A DNA stretch of 64,000 nt from Chamaea fasciata (taxonomy: Eukaryota; Chordata; Aves; Passeriformes; Sylviidae): contig JARCOQ010000002.1 of NCBI GenBank assembly GCA_029207755.1, positions 113,943,745-114,007,744 on the forward strand, written 5' to 3'. Under the pieces are notes generated by a model. That model saw only the letters and a list, made by a program, of their open reading frames with translations. It searched no databases and was not told where the DNA came from. The position numbers were made by a program, and so were the translations under genes. This document shows positions 23,523-34,253 of this stretch, piece after piece. The number at the start of each line of letters is the position of its first letter. The first letter of the stretch is position 1.

Positions 23523-25783
23523 CCCTTTGCTCTTGAACTCTACCTCTTCTGTCTGCCTGAGCAAATACCTCCTTGCTAAAGGAAAAGAGAGATAATGGCT
23601 TCTGTGTGCTATAATTGATGAACTTTCAGCAATTCAGAGCAAATCCAAGATTGCTGCCAACAACCAGATGGAAAACAGTGTTAATGACATGTTCAAAGAA
23701 GAGTATGTTATTTTGATAGGGGATGGTCTAGAGACTTTAATCTCTATTGTTACAGGGACTAATGGCATGGATAATTCCTTAAGTGGGGCCATTTTTAAAC
23801 AAAAATTATCTTCTTCATAAGCAGGAAAGAGCAAACTAAAGAGTACCAAATGCATTTTCTGAGCTCTGGCTGATAGATGTGCTTTACACGAACCCTTTGT
23901 TGCATGGAGTCAGATGTGTTTAAATCTCATTTCTGCAGTCTGCCAGACAGTTAAAAGTCTGGACTTTTCCACTGGTGGTGGGTAGAAATCATAAAATAGA
24001 TGGTTTTGGGAACCAGAGCCAGGGTGGGAAGCTGAGGGTGGGGAGAAGCTACGAGAAGAAGTTGAGGAAGATGGACAAGACAAACTGGAACAGGAACAAA
24101 ACCAGTTATACTTTGGGGGACACTGAGAAAGAAGATTCATCCTGTTCCTATTGCTCTGCTCTAGAGCCTGGAGTGGGACTGAGAGCTCCCAAATCTCAGC
24201 CTGTAAAGGTCTCTCAAGCCCACTGCCAAAATATTTGTCCCTTCTTCATTAGGTTCTGCCCACCCTGGTATGTGGGGTCAGCAAATCCACGAGCCCGAGT
24301 GTCCAGTGCTGTTTTGTAATTTTTATGTGTGGTGTCACTGAGATCACTGAAGGGAAGGGGTGCAGGAAATTCTGGCTCTGGAGCAGCCTTGGGACTCTAA
24401 AGGACTGTGTCCTTCTTCCTTGCAAGCTGGTCACAGAAAGCACCTGCCCTGGACTATGCTTGCACAGATCTGCAGAGCAAATGTGAAAGATGTGTGGAGA
24501 TTATTGCCAAGCAAGTCATAGATTACTGTTTATTACATACTGGATTTTGTATTTTGCCTTCATCTGGCCACAAATATCCCAAGCAATGGGTCATTTTCCA
24601 CCTTTCCGGAGGGATGATTCCCCGTGACTCATTGCGAAGCATTTCCTCATATTCAGCTACTCTGTATGGATTCAAACTCCTTAATTTCACACTGACTTTG
24701 CTCCTCCTGACCTTCTTAAAGTGGGATACTTAGAGGGAAAGCTGAGGGGAGGTTGCCAAGCACCCACAGCATTCGTTCTGCTCAGGGTCCATTTTGGGTG
24801 GTGAGGATCAGGCAGCTTCACCCCTCACCTCTGCATCCAGCCTTGCTTTCAGCTGTCCTGGTTGTTTGGTCACAAATGTGGTCATAATGACCACTTGTCT
24901 TGTAGGGCTGAAAGGCATTTTCCAGGAGCTGCTGCTCCAGCAGCCCAGAGAGGGATGAATGATTTTCTTGGACTTGGTGATGTGCTTCATCTGTTCAAAA
25001 ATTAACCTTTCCTCTCTCTCACTCTCCTTGCTCCTCCGCTCTCTCTTCCCTCCCTTTTTAGAAAATTTCATATTTCAACTTGTTGTTGAAATATGTCCCT
25101 GTCCTCTTTAAATCTGAATTTTTATTTCATTTTTTCCTACCCATTTTCTTATCTCCTCAAGACCATTTTGGATTATTTCACCAATCCTGTTGGTGTCCCA
25201 GAGTTGACTTTGGGGTGCAGTATCTTTGGCTGATGTGTGGTTTTATCCCCTTCTTTAGATTGTTAATACAGACATTACCTCATAAACAGTTATGGGCATT
25301 TGATTAGATACCTTTCACCAACTTGCTATTTTATCATTTGCCATAAGTCTTTCCCTGTTGTTCTGTAGGATATTTTCCGACTCTCAGTGTTCTTTCCCAA
25401 GACAATTCAAATTCTCGTTGTGGGAAATCTTCTTTGGTCAAGTCAGTAGGGAATATTTGGATATTTCCATACATGCTTAATTAGAAAGAGAAACTGATTC
25501 TGTGCAGTATGTGTTTTCCTGGTGTAGTTTTGTTTATCAAAAAAGTGTATCTTGTCCTCACCTAGAAGAGCAGAAAGGGTAACTGCTGTGCCCCTAAAAT
25601 CCCATGTCTGTGTGGCCAGTGAGTTCTGTTCCCAAAAGGCTCTACAGTGCTTTCTTCACTACCACATCCCCCTCAGAAATTCAGCTTTTTGCTGCCTAAT
25701 ATCCTGTAAATCCCAAATGTTGCCCTCCAGATTTACAGTGTGTTTAAATTCAACTAATGTGGATAATTTTTACTGGGAGATAT

Positions 25784-26010
25784 AAAATCCCAGAATGTTT
25801 TGGGTTAGAAAGGACCTTAAAAACCATGGGCAGGGTCACCTTCCACTGTCCAGGGCTGCTCCAAGCCCCAATGTCCAACCTGGTCTTGGGCACTGCCAGG
25901 GATCCAGGGGCAGCCACAGCAAATCTGGGCACCCTGTGCCAGGGCCTCTCCACCCTCCCAGGGAGGAATTTTTTTCTAATATCCCATCTAACACTACTCT
26001 CCTGCATCTC
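25784..26010 (-). mobile_element. CR1 3' end of about 225 bp
   Basis: In reverse it shows the 3' end (AAATCCCAGAATGTTTTGGG, then GAAAGGACCTTAAAAACC), a small deletion before CCATGGGCAGGGTCACCTTC, and the CCAACCTGGTCTTGGGCACT and GGATCCAGGGGCAGCCACAG blocks. It stops near the 'aatatcccatctaa' landmark. Confidence 0.96.
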
Positions 26011-26040
26011 TAGGCCCATGCTTCTGTTGCTTTTAGGGTT

Positions 26041-26165
26041 GAGTTTTGTTTGGGTTTTTGTTTGGGTTTTTTTGGTTGGTTGGTTGGTTGGTTTTGGTTT
26101 GGTTTTTTTTTTTTGTTTTGTTTTTTTTTTTTTTTTTTTTTCCTTTTTTCTTTTTTCTTTTTTTG
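26041..26165. repeat. T-rich low-complexity tract with (GGTT)n
   Basis: Contains GGTTGGTTGGTTGGTTGG near 26075, then long T runs split by single G or C to about 26165. It starts about 30 bases beyond the 5' edge of the CR1 copy, so it is not that element's 3' tail. Confidence 0.9.
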
Positions 26166-26507
26166 TGACATGGAAGGGATCAATTTCTTCTGCTGCTGAG
26201 GCTTAAAAGAGTGTTTGGCATGTGTGTTGTATATTCCATATCATCTGTGATTGCCTTGGATCAAAGAGATAAACTTGCTGGCAGTCATTATCACCTCCTT
26301 GAACAGCAGTAAATGTTTGGTGGGACACTGTAACCTGCAATTGCAAATTCAAATTACACTGGGAAGGAGGGAGGTAAATCTGAGGTGTGCTGTGAGCCTT
26401 CCAGGGTGGTTGACACAGGTTTCTATCCATACTCACTCGGTCACACAGAAAGGTTTTCCAAGATCCCAGAAACCTGGCGTGTCCAGGCTGTGAATAATAT
26501 GGGAAAA
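26166..26507. other. Unique spacer between CR1 copies
   Basis: No gene or repeat is recognised between the T-rich tract and the next CR1 copy. Confidence 0.5.
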
Positions 26508-26685
26508 ATCCTGGCACAGATAGCCCAGAGAAGCTGTGGCTGCCCAATTCTTGGAAATATTCAAGGCCAGGTTGGACATTGGGGCTTGGAGCAGCTGGGA
26601 TAGTGGAAGATGTCCCTGCCCATGGCAGGGGTGGTTGGAACTGGATGATCTTCAAGGTCCCTTCCCTCACAAACCATTCAATGAC
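26508..26685 (+). mobile_element. CR1 3' end of about 180 bp
   Basis: It starts at CCTGGCACAGATAGCCCAGA and includes AAGCTGTGGCTGCCCAATTC, AAGGCCAGGTTGGACATTGG and TGCCCATGGCAGGGGTGGTT. It ends with GATCTTCAAGGTCCCTTCC and ACAAACCATTCAATGAC, so the tail is diverged. Confidence 0.95.
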
Positions 26686-26849
26686 TTTAAGCAGTATCTG
26701 GGTTCTCTTTCTAAAGAAAAGGGGAGGCTTATATTGGGAAGGGGTTAATTTTCCTTGGGAAGCACTTGTATCTTTCCACTCTTGCCATGGGGACTTGGTG
26801 AAGTTACATTAAGCACAGAGGGACTTGTGTTCAGCTCTTTGTTGGGTGG

Positions 26850-27228
26850 ACTGCTCAGCCTGGAGAGGAGCCCCAGGGAGAGGGGGCATCAGTGTCCCTG
26901 GGTGTCCCTGGCTGTCCCCATGTCTGTCCCTGTGTGCAGGGAGGGCAGAGCAGCCCCAGGCTCTGCTCCAGGGCCAGCAATGGCCCCGGAGCCCCGGGCA
27001 GGGACTGAGCCCAGCAATTCCCCTGCACAGGAGGCACAACTTGTGCCCTGGGCAGTGCCCAGCCCTGAGCAGAGCCCAGAGAGGTGGGGAGTCTCTCCTT
27101 GGGGGTATTCCAGAGTTGTCTGGACACAACCCTGTGCCCTGTGCCCTGGGATGGCCCTGCTGGAGCAGGGAGGTGACACCAGTGACCCACTGTGGTCCCT
27201 TCCAGCCTGACCAATCTGTGTGACACAG
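26850..27228 (+). mobile_element. CR1 LINE copy, GAGCAGGGAGGTGACACC subgroup
   Basis: A GC-rich CR1 of a third 3' type. It opens with CTGCTCAGCCTGGAGAGGAG, passes CCCAGCAATTCCCCTGCACA and TTGTGCCCTGGGCAGTGCCC, and ends with CTGGAGCAGGGAGGTGACAC and TGGTCCCTTCCAGCCTGACC. Long overlapping open frames on both strands are by-products of the GC content. The minus-strand copy at 35392-35785 is very similar. Confidence 0.94.
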
Positions 27229-27459
27229 CTGGCACACGTTTCAAGTCTGGGACAACAGAGCATCCCTCCCCAGCAGTTGGACTAAAAGGCCCTCAAGATA
27301 AACTCAGAATGAACAACAAAAAAATGTTTAAAACATAAGTGGAGGCCAACTGAGGATTCAGTTAAGGGGAGCCACCGGCTCCTAAATTAAAGCTTCAGAA
27401 AATCTCTGCTGTTCCCTCAGAGCTGTCCCAGAACTGCAGCTCACAGCGTGTCAGCCATG

Positions 27460-27600
27460 GCAGAGATGTTATTAACTGAGACAGAGGAAAATACACTTTC
27501 AGTTATTACATGCTAATAAAGCACAAACTAAACAAATTTAGGCAACAGGAGCAATTACGCCATTAAACATTTAACTGCAAGATTGATTTTTAAATTACTA
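27460..27600. promoter_or_regulatory. Candidate conserved regulatory tract
   Basis: AT-rich, non-repetitive sequence with many developmental-type cores: TTATTAACTG, CTAATAAAGC, ACGCCATTAAACATTTAAC and TAATCTAAACC. This resembles vertebrate conserved non-coding elements in composition. No alignment was possible, so confidence is low. Confidence 0.3.
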
Positions 27601-27615
27601 ATAATCTAAACCAAA

Positions 27616-27665
27616 GTGTGTGTGCACACACACAGAGAGGAAGGGGGAGGGAAGGGGGAGGAAGG
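27616..27665. repeat. GT/AC palindrome followed by GGGAGGAA-type repeat
   Basis: Positions 27616-27633 read GTGTGTGTGCACACACAC, a perfect 18-base palindrome made by a GT run meeting a CA run. A GGGGGAGG/GGAAGG purine-rich tandem follows to about 27665. Alternating purine-pyrimidine sequence of this kind can adopt Z-form or cruciform structure. Confidence 0.9.
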
Positions 27666-28364
27666 TAATTTTACCAATTGAATCTAATCAGGGCCTCAGT
27701 TCAAATGCGTGGCTGTAAATGTCAAAATACATAAGATCTGATGCAAGAGCAGAAGTGGAACCAGGATGGATGAGCTTTCCTCACTTGACCAGATTCTCCT
27801 GGCTGGGAGGAAGTTGAACACATGAGGTGGAGGAACTTGGGTTATCTCCAGGGCTCCCTTTGGATACTGGTCTGTGTTCCTGAGCTGCCTTTTGGAATGG
27901 GCAGGGAGGCACAAACTGTGGGCTCAGCCTCGTGCTTGCCTGAGCCCTTCCACATTCTGCTGCTGTCACCTGCTGAGGAGGATGAGCTGGGTCACTCCTG
28001 AAGTGGGAGGGAATGGAAAAAATTCCCATCTTCACCTGAAAAAACCTGTTTTCTCTTCATGGGCTGCAGCAGAAGGTGGGTTTGAAGGTCAGGGTGGGAC
28101 AATGTCACAGCTCCAGGGTTGTATTTGTTTGCAGAGTTAATGGCAAGGCTGCTACCTTCGTAAAAGTATAAATCTTAATCGAGTAAAACTGATGTGCTGC
28201 CATATTTACCCAGTCTCACTGGTTGTCCTACATCATGTTTTAGCATATAAGTTACATGACAGAGTTATCCAGGGGTTGCCAGCTGACACAGAAACAAACC
28301 CTCATGTTAAATTGCCTGCAGATGTCCTCTTCCAACTCCTGTAAGGAACTTCTACCAGTTCTCT

Positions 28365-28400
28365 CCCCCCCCCCCCCTTTTTTTTTTTTTTTTTTTTTCT
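28365..28400. repeat. C13T23 homopyrimidine tract
   Basis: Thirteen C followed directly by twenty-three T. A pure pyrimidine tract like this can form triplex structures and is a common sequencing and assembly trouble spot. The run lengths may be inexact. Confidence 0.95.
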
Positions 28401-29999
28401 TGTGTTAAATAAAAGCAGCAGATGAGGGGGAAAACAATCTCAGTTGAATCTCTGTGCTGGTGCCTCTGTTTGCAGGACAGGAAGCCTTAAGAAGACAATG
28501 CAATTTATAGGCAGGCGCAGCAAAAAGCCCTGTAAGGATTTCCATGAGCCTTAGTGGACCAAATGAGTTGTGGCTCTTTTGAAGGCTGGAGCTGACTGAA
28601 TAATGCCAAGTCTAAGGCTGCCAAGGTGGGCTTTTCAGAAGATTCAGACCTGAGGAGGTGAGAAGATCTTTATGTTCTGTTTGCTGTGATTTATCTGATG
28701 GTAGGATTTATGGTTAGAGTTTCAACCAGGCATCCCTTTTCTTTGGATATTAATCTAAAGAAAATGAGGGTTTTATCTGATGGATTTAAATTCTTGCTCT
28801 GTTTGGCAGAAATCCCCACGTAAGGTTGTGACATTCTTGAAAACATTCACTGTTTTCATTTGCATAATTAGGAGTCTTTGTTTTGTTTTCGTTGTATGAA
28901 TTTACTGGAGTTTGTGAACTTTTTGCCTGGCTGTCTCCCTTGGTTGGGGAAATCACAGAATGTTGTTTCTTTTCCCTGGCTGGAGGAGTATGGGCTATTT
29001 ATGCTCGGTTTTAAAATAGACTTTTCTGTGAGTGCTTGCACTGCTCTTTGCAGTGGGATATTTCTGGAGGATCAGCCTGGCCAAAAGCAATTGCGAAAGG
29101 TTAGTGGAGAGCAGAGCTCCCATTTTAAACACCTCTGTGAAGGAGCTGCCCTTCAAAAGCTGGGAGTGCCAAACAACTCCCACTTGGAACAATGGGAGCT
29201 GCTGAGTGCCCACAGCTTCCGAAAATCTGTCCTCACGTGGCTTCAAAAGGAGATTAATTAGCAAGTCCAGCAAAATGGGATTTTTTTTTTTTTAGAGTTG
29301 CTTAATTCTTTTCCTGGACTTGCTTAGTTCTGCGTGGAGAATATTGCACTGGAGCTGTGCTCAGCAGTGGCAGGTGGTGGAGGTTTCTTCTGGGAAGGTG
29401 GAGTTCCAGGTGGGTTGGGAGGCAGGCGGGGAGCTGGGCAGGTGTTTCCCAAGTTTTTTTCAGGAGAATTTTGGCCAGGAATGTTGAACTTTGCTGGGCA
29501 GGTAGAAGGAAAACCCTGGGGAGCTCCCTCTGTAACAACCCCACGTGGATTTTTTTTCCCCCCGTAGTTTTCCCATTTGTCTTAAACTGCTTCGGAAGTG
29601 ACATAAATGAAACCAGAAAAGGCCTCTCTGGCATTACTGGAATAGGGATGTCCAGATGGGAAATTACAGTAATATCACTTGTGCATTCAAACTTCACGTC
29701 CTGTGCAACTTCCATGTGTGGGCAAAGGAGATAAATTTTCTCTCTGGACCTACACGTGCACTTCTCTCTTTTGATTAAGCCTGAAACACATTTCTTTTCC
29801 CTTTCTGTGATCATGGAGTGAGGTCTGCAGGAAAAATAGGATTAGAAATTAATGTTTTGGGGGCTGTATTTCCAAAATAAATTATCCTTGTGGCTTTCTG
29901 GGGTGTCTTTTTTTTTTTTTTCAATTCTGTTTATCACAAATCACCAGCCATTTTTTTCATTAATGCAGATCAGGAGCAATAAGAGTGTGCTAAAACGAA

Positions 30000-30145
30000 G
30001 GAAGATTACTTCTGAAAATCAAATAACGCGTTTTTGGTTATTGTTCCTTTTCAAACATGGCAAGCAGGTTGGCGACCAATATGTTTGCAAACGACCTAAG
30101 TCTTCCCTTCCAGTGGTAATCCGTATTCTTTTGAAAAGCTAATAA
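30000..30145. promoter_or_regulatory. Candidate conserved regulatory tract
   Basis: Non-repetitive sequence containing AATCAAATAACGCGTTTTTG, TTTGCAAACGACC and GGTAATCCGTATTC. Retained CpGs (ACGCGT, ACGACC, CCGTA) in an AT-rich context are a common mark of constrained non-coding sequence. The call is made on composition only. Confidence 0.3.
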
Positions 30146-30354
30146 AAGTGGTGTATGAAAGAAATTCCTGGGGCACTGCAGAACTCACCCTCCTAGGGAG
30201 AGAGCCAGATGTGCTGGTTAATAACCTTGCAGGCATTCAAAGCCAGGGCAGTAACTTGGTATCACCTAAGCCAGACATTGTGTGTTGGTGCAAGGCAATA
30301 TCACATCCTGGTCACATTCACAGCAGAGAGCTGTGAGACATGTGGAGTCTTATT

Positions 30355-30416
30355 AAAGGAAGGGGGGGGGAGAAAAAAAAAAGAAAGAAAAAAAGAAGGA
30401 AAAGAAAAGGAGGGGA
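30355..30416. repeat. 62-base uninterrupted purine tract
   Basis: There is no C or T from 30355 to 30416; the next base is T. It includes G9 and A10-A11 runs. More GA-rich sequence continues to about 30436. A simple low-complexity tract with triplex-forming potential. Confidence 0.95.
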
Positions 30417-30569
30417 TAGGCAGAAGGAGAGGGAGACAATGTGTCTGTCCTGAGAAGCTGCAAAGGAGCAGACACACTGCTCCACATGTGCATTAGTCTG
30501 TCAGCCTGGATTCTGCTCTCCAGATGTTGGGGTGGATCCTATGGCAGGGACTAAGGGGGGAAAAAAAGG

Positions 30570-31140
30570 ATTTTAAAAGAAATCACATTTCAGGGGTGAA
30601 ATTAACGTCTCCGTGATTTTCGAAATGCAGTCGCTCGGTGTGTGAATTTTCAGAATGCTTTAGCAAAATAACGAATTTGAGATTTAATGGTTTTTACAGG
30701 CTTGCTTGGCAGCGCCTCCTCCAAACACAAATGTTTGTGTGCGAAACTTGTCAGTGGCTTTTAGAACCAACATGCCTCAGAGTAAAAAGCACATTAAAGT
30801 TGTTCTCCGACCAGTCCTACTGAACAGAAAATTGTTTGTGGCGGGGGTCCCAAAATCTGATGGATCTTTCTCGAGTCTCCGAATCAAACCCTCTGAGAGC
30901 TTTTGGCCATCACATCAAAACGGTGCTTGTGCATAACAAAAACATCTACATTTGCAGTGGCAATCAGAATACATCAGTGTCAAGTTGGGATTTTTTTTAT
31001 TTTTAGGAAAACGCCAAATTTGCTTTCCCAGGCGCGGCAGAAAAAATAAATCACTTATGGCATTTATGGTATATTTGTAATCCGAAACTGGTGGCTTCGC
31101 GTTACCGGGCGCGACGTGTGCGGCGGATAAACAAACACTG
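30570..31140. promoter_or_regulatory. Candidate conserved regulatory element with CpG cluster
   Basis: About 570 bases of non-repetitive sequence with unusually many CpGs for the region. Eight CpGs fall within about 35 bases near 31095-31130 (TTCGCGTTACCGGGCGCGAC and GTGCGGCGG). A forkhead-type ATAAACAAACAC and TTTATGGCATTTATGG (HOX/CDX-like) lie close by. CpG retention in a methylated vertebrate genome suggests constraint or an unmethylated regulatory element. No coding exon with both splice sites could be built. Confidence 0.4.
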
Positions 31141-32164
31141 CACAAAAAAAAAAAAAGACAAGTCCCAGCTTTGTCTGCCTGACACTTCACCTCTGTGACC
31201 GGGATCCCACAGCCAGGGCCACATGGGCCTTTCTGCTGAGCTCGTGTTTAGGTTGAGCCAGGCTTAGCCCTGGGCTGGTCCTGGTGGAAGGGCTGGGGTG
31301 TTCCATGGATCACCGGGAACGAGGTTCGTGCCTAGCCAGCCGTGGCCACTGTGAAGGGACAGGGAGAACATCCATGGATAAATATTTATGTGAATCCATT
31401 GAACAATGTGGTTGTTCTTGCCTGGAGGTCTTTGATGAGGCCCAGGAATGCAACACTGACGTGAAAGGATGGTGATACACAGATATTACCAAACTTCATG
31501 TTCATGACTGATAGGGAGTCGCTGCTTTCAGCCTTTGCAGGAGTGTGGATACACGAAAACTCCAATCATGGATTTGCAATCAGATTGCAAATAGAAATGA
31601 GGCAATTTGATGTCAATATTAGGACAGAGCACTCTAGAAGAAGATTGGATGTTTTCATACATAATCATGGCTTCAGTAAAATTGTACATTTACAGAGACA
31701 GCTGGTGTGCCTTTTCCAGAGCTGGAATAGGATCAGCTGAGTAGGGCTTCAGTGAGAAATCTCAGTTTGTAGTTTTGGTAAAAGCCAGAATCACAGATAG
31801 AGATTTCTTAGTGGTATTTTGCTGTTGGATACGATCTTTGCTCTGCTGGGGATCCCCAAAATGAGTAGACCTCTGCAGTCCTTCCTTGCATCCACCACAC
31901 AAAGTACATGGGGAGGTGCAGCACCTCCACCCTTTAACCGGGGTGAAAATAATATTTTCCTTCCTGATGCAGCCAGGTGGCATCTCCAAGTGTGCCCCAC
32001 ACACCTCAGACAGGGTGAGGGCTGCTGGGGCTCCGTGGGTGAGAGCTTTCCAGGCTGAGCTTTCCAGGCTGAGCTTTCCGTCATCACACACTGGGGTTTG
32101 TCAGAGGGAGAGCCTTGGAGCCCGGCCGGGTGTGATTCATCCCTCCCGGCAAGGCCTCTGAGGC

Positions 32165-32350
32165 AATCTGACATTATTCGGGCTGATATCATTAATTAAT
32201 GAGGGCTGAATGTTATTCTTAGACACTGGGTTGAGTATTGGGTAGGGAAGCCTATGAAAGGGCTCTTTGATTTTGGAAAATTCCTACGGCGCTGTCAAAT
32301 TTGCTCGCAAAATTAAATCATCTGCCAACTTTCCAAGTTGAGGAGCACAT
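32165..32350. promoter_or_regulatory. Candidate conserved regulatory tract
   Basis: Contains ATCATTAATTAATGAGG (a palindromic homeodomain core) and CCTACGGCGCTGTCAAATTT (a TGTCA Meis/TALE-type core with retained CpGs). AAAATTAAATCATCTGCC follows. The combination resembles developmental enhancers; conservation is not shown. Confidence 0.35.
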
Positions 32351-33282
32351 CCCTTCTGAAATCTTGACTGAGTCTCCTCAGTGCCTTCCTGGGATCAAGG
32401 GATTTTTGGATTTTTATTCATGTCAAAGGAAAATGATAGATGGCCTCCAAAAACCAGTCATATTAAATCTACCAGGCAGGCTTTGGAGAAAGCATTTCTG
32501 TTGGTTTGCTGTAGCACAGTTTCGATACTCCCCCACCTTTGTTTTTGGCTGTGCTTGGTTTAATGTGCTCGAGCTAGAAAGGAACCAAATCCCGGAGTTT
32601 CTGTGGAGTCTGAGAGTTGTTCACTGCATCACGCCTGGGCAGTGTGACCTGCTGCCCCCCCACGATGGGGTGTGGCCATACAGCTCAAACAAACCCCAAA
32701 TTTAATGGTTTTTTTTTGTCTGGTCTCAAAAAACATGCTCCAAAGCAAATGTAGGGAGCAGCTCGCCTTGCTCCCAGCACTCCCGTCTTTGGGGCTGGCA
32801 CTGCTCTTCTCTCTTCCCAGTGGTTTTCCTGCTTCTTTTCCCGACTGGCTGCTCCCTGAATGGACATTGCAGGTGTCCAGAATTAGCCCAGCCTTTGCAG
32901 GCCTCTGGCAGCAGATTTATAAATGAAATGCTGTCATTTCAACAGCAGGGCTGGGAGCGCAGGAAGCGCCGTGCACATGTGGGGCGGTCACACATGGATC
33001 CCATTGCAGCCCTAATAATGCTGGGGTGGGGGGACAGGGCTGAGGGGCTGCTGCCAGGTCACCTCCCTCACTGCTTCATCTGTCTCCAGGCTGCTTCACG
33101 TAAACAGGGGTGTCCAGGCCTGGCCAGTTCCTCAGTTTGTTCTTCTTACCACAGTTTTGGGGCAAGGAAGTGGCAGATGTGGCCAGCAGCGCTGAGTCCA
33201 CTCTTTGGGGTTGAATTAATGTGCCTTTGGGATGATAACCTCTTTAATGATGGTGATTGTATCACCAGGAGTTCTTCTGGAA

Positions 33283-33880
33283 CAGCGTTTGGACCTGGGG
33301 GTGCTGGTGGCTGGACACGAGCCCAGGGGTGCCCAGGTGGGCAAGAGGCCCCTGGGCTGGATGAGGAATTGTGTGTCCAGCAGGAGCAGGGCAGGGATTG
33401 TCCCTCTGTGCTCCAGGGCTGTGTCCAGTTGTGGCTCCTGCAGGAGAGCCCTGGAGGGGCTGGAGCGTGTCCAGGGCAGGGCAGGGAGCTGGGGAAGGGG
33501 CTGGAGCCCCAGGAGGGGCTGAGGGAGCTGGGCAAGGGGCTGAGCCTGGAGAAAAGGAGGCTCAGGGGGGACCTGGTGGCTCTGCACAAGTCCCTGCCAG
33601 GAGGGGACAGCCGGGCGGGTCGGGCTCTGCTCCCAGGGAACAGGGACAGGAGGAGAGGGAACGGCCTCAGGCTGGCCCAGGGGAGGCTCAGCTTGGCCAG
33701 CAGCAGGAATTTCCCCATGGAAAGGGTGCTTAGGCCTTGGCAGAGGATGCCCAGGGAGGTGGTGGAGACTCAAGGAAAATCTGAACATGGCACCCAGTGC
33801 TCTGTTTGCCAAGGTGGGGATCAATCACAGGTTGGGCTTGATGATTTTGGAGGTCTTTCCCAGAATTCCATGATTCTGCA
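33283..33880 (+). mobile_element. CR1 LINE copy of about 600 bp, longest in the window
   Basis: It starts within the ORF2 C-terminal region (GACCTGGGGGTGCTGGTGGC) and includes CCAGCAGGAGCAGGGCAGGG and CAGCAGGAATTTCCCCATGG. It ends with GGCTTGATGATTTTGGAGG and CAGAATTCCATGATTC. Its 5' half matches the CR1 copy at 42806-43230 and its 3' part matches the one at 13968-14308. The ORF2 frame is shifted between about 33370 and 33510, so it is a pseudogene copy. Confidence 0.96.
33513..33770 (+). pseudogene. CR1 ORF2 C-terminal remnant, still open
   Basis: This stretch reads the CR1 ORF2 C-terminal frame without a stop, with the motifs LRELGKGLSLEKRRLRGDL, RRRGNGLRLAQGRL and MPREVVE. A chance frame of 389 codons (32820-33989) runs into it from unique upstream sequence and out of it downstream. 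I do not consider that longer frame a gene: upstream it lacks motifs and within the CR1 it follows a frameshift. It has no reverse-transcriptase or endonuclease core and is not functional. Confidence 0.8.
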
Positions 33881-34253
33881 CTGTGGATCAAGTTCGTCTC
33901 TCAACTATAGCACTTTGTGCTCAGTCTCTGGGATACGTGTGCCTACACACACACACAGCTGGGAGCAGAGCAGCAGCCACCTCAGCTGAATAAAGCATGA
34001 GAATGTTTACTACTTGGGAGAAAAAACAAATCTGTTACAGATTGTGCTAATTATAAAGAGCCCTGACGTGGTACCATACATTCAGCAGCAGAAAGACCCG
34101 AGTTATTTGGATCCCCTGTTTGGTTTGGTGTGGCTCACATCCATGAACCAGGCTCTAATCTCCAATTCTGGCTGCTGGAGGGAGGATTTTTTTTAGGGAT
34201 ATGTGTGTGTGACTTTCTTTAGATATCTGCTCTAGAGGCGCCCTTAAAGCATT
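33881..34253. other. Unique spacer
   Basis: No gene is recognised. A short CA run (CACACACACACAG) near 33949 is the only simple repeat. Confidence 0.5.

Larger units (their letters stand above)
20295..25783. other. 5.5 kb without recognised CR1 or LTR
   Basis: No gene is recognised. Low-complexity features are a T-run at about 22182-22195, the (ATT)n array at 22388-22439 and T19 at 23504-23522. Open frames of up to about 120 codons occur on both strands but match no family and overlap each other. The absence of CR1 over this length is mildly notable given the density on either side. Confidence 0.5.
27229..33282. other. 6 kb without recognised CR1 or LTR
   Basis: No gene is recognised. The block holds several tracts that look like regulatory DNA (listed separately), a C13T23 tract, a 62-base purine tract and a short GT/AC palindrome. 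Open frames, including one near 29302-29814, carry no motif I recognise. The lack of CR1 insertions together with CpG-bearing, low-repeat tracts suggests functional constraint, but that is inference. Confidence 0.5.

Noticed and set aside
30706..30936. Possible internal exon after TTTTTACAG near 30700
   Set aside because: The acceptor-like string is followed by an open frame, but no donor fits at the end and the frame matches no protein I know. I kept the region only as candidate regulatory DNA.
32820..33989. 389-codon open frame, the longest in the window
   Set aside because: Its second half runs through a frameshifted CR1 ORF2 remnant and its first half shows no domain. It crosses the CR1 boundary, so it is a chance frame rather than a gene.
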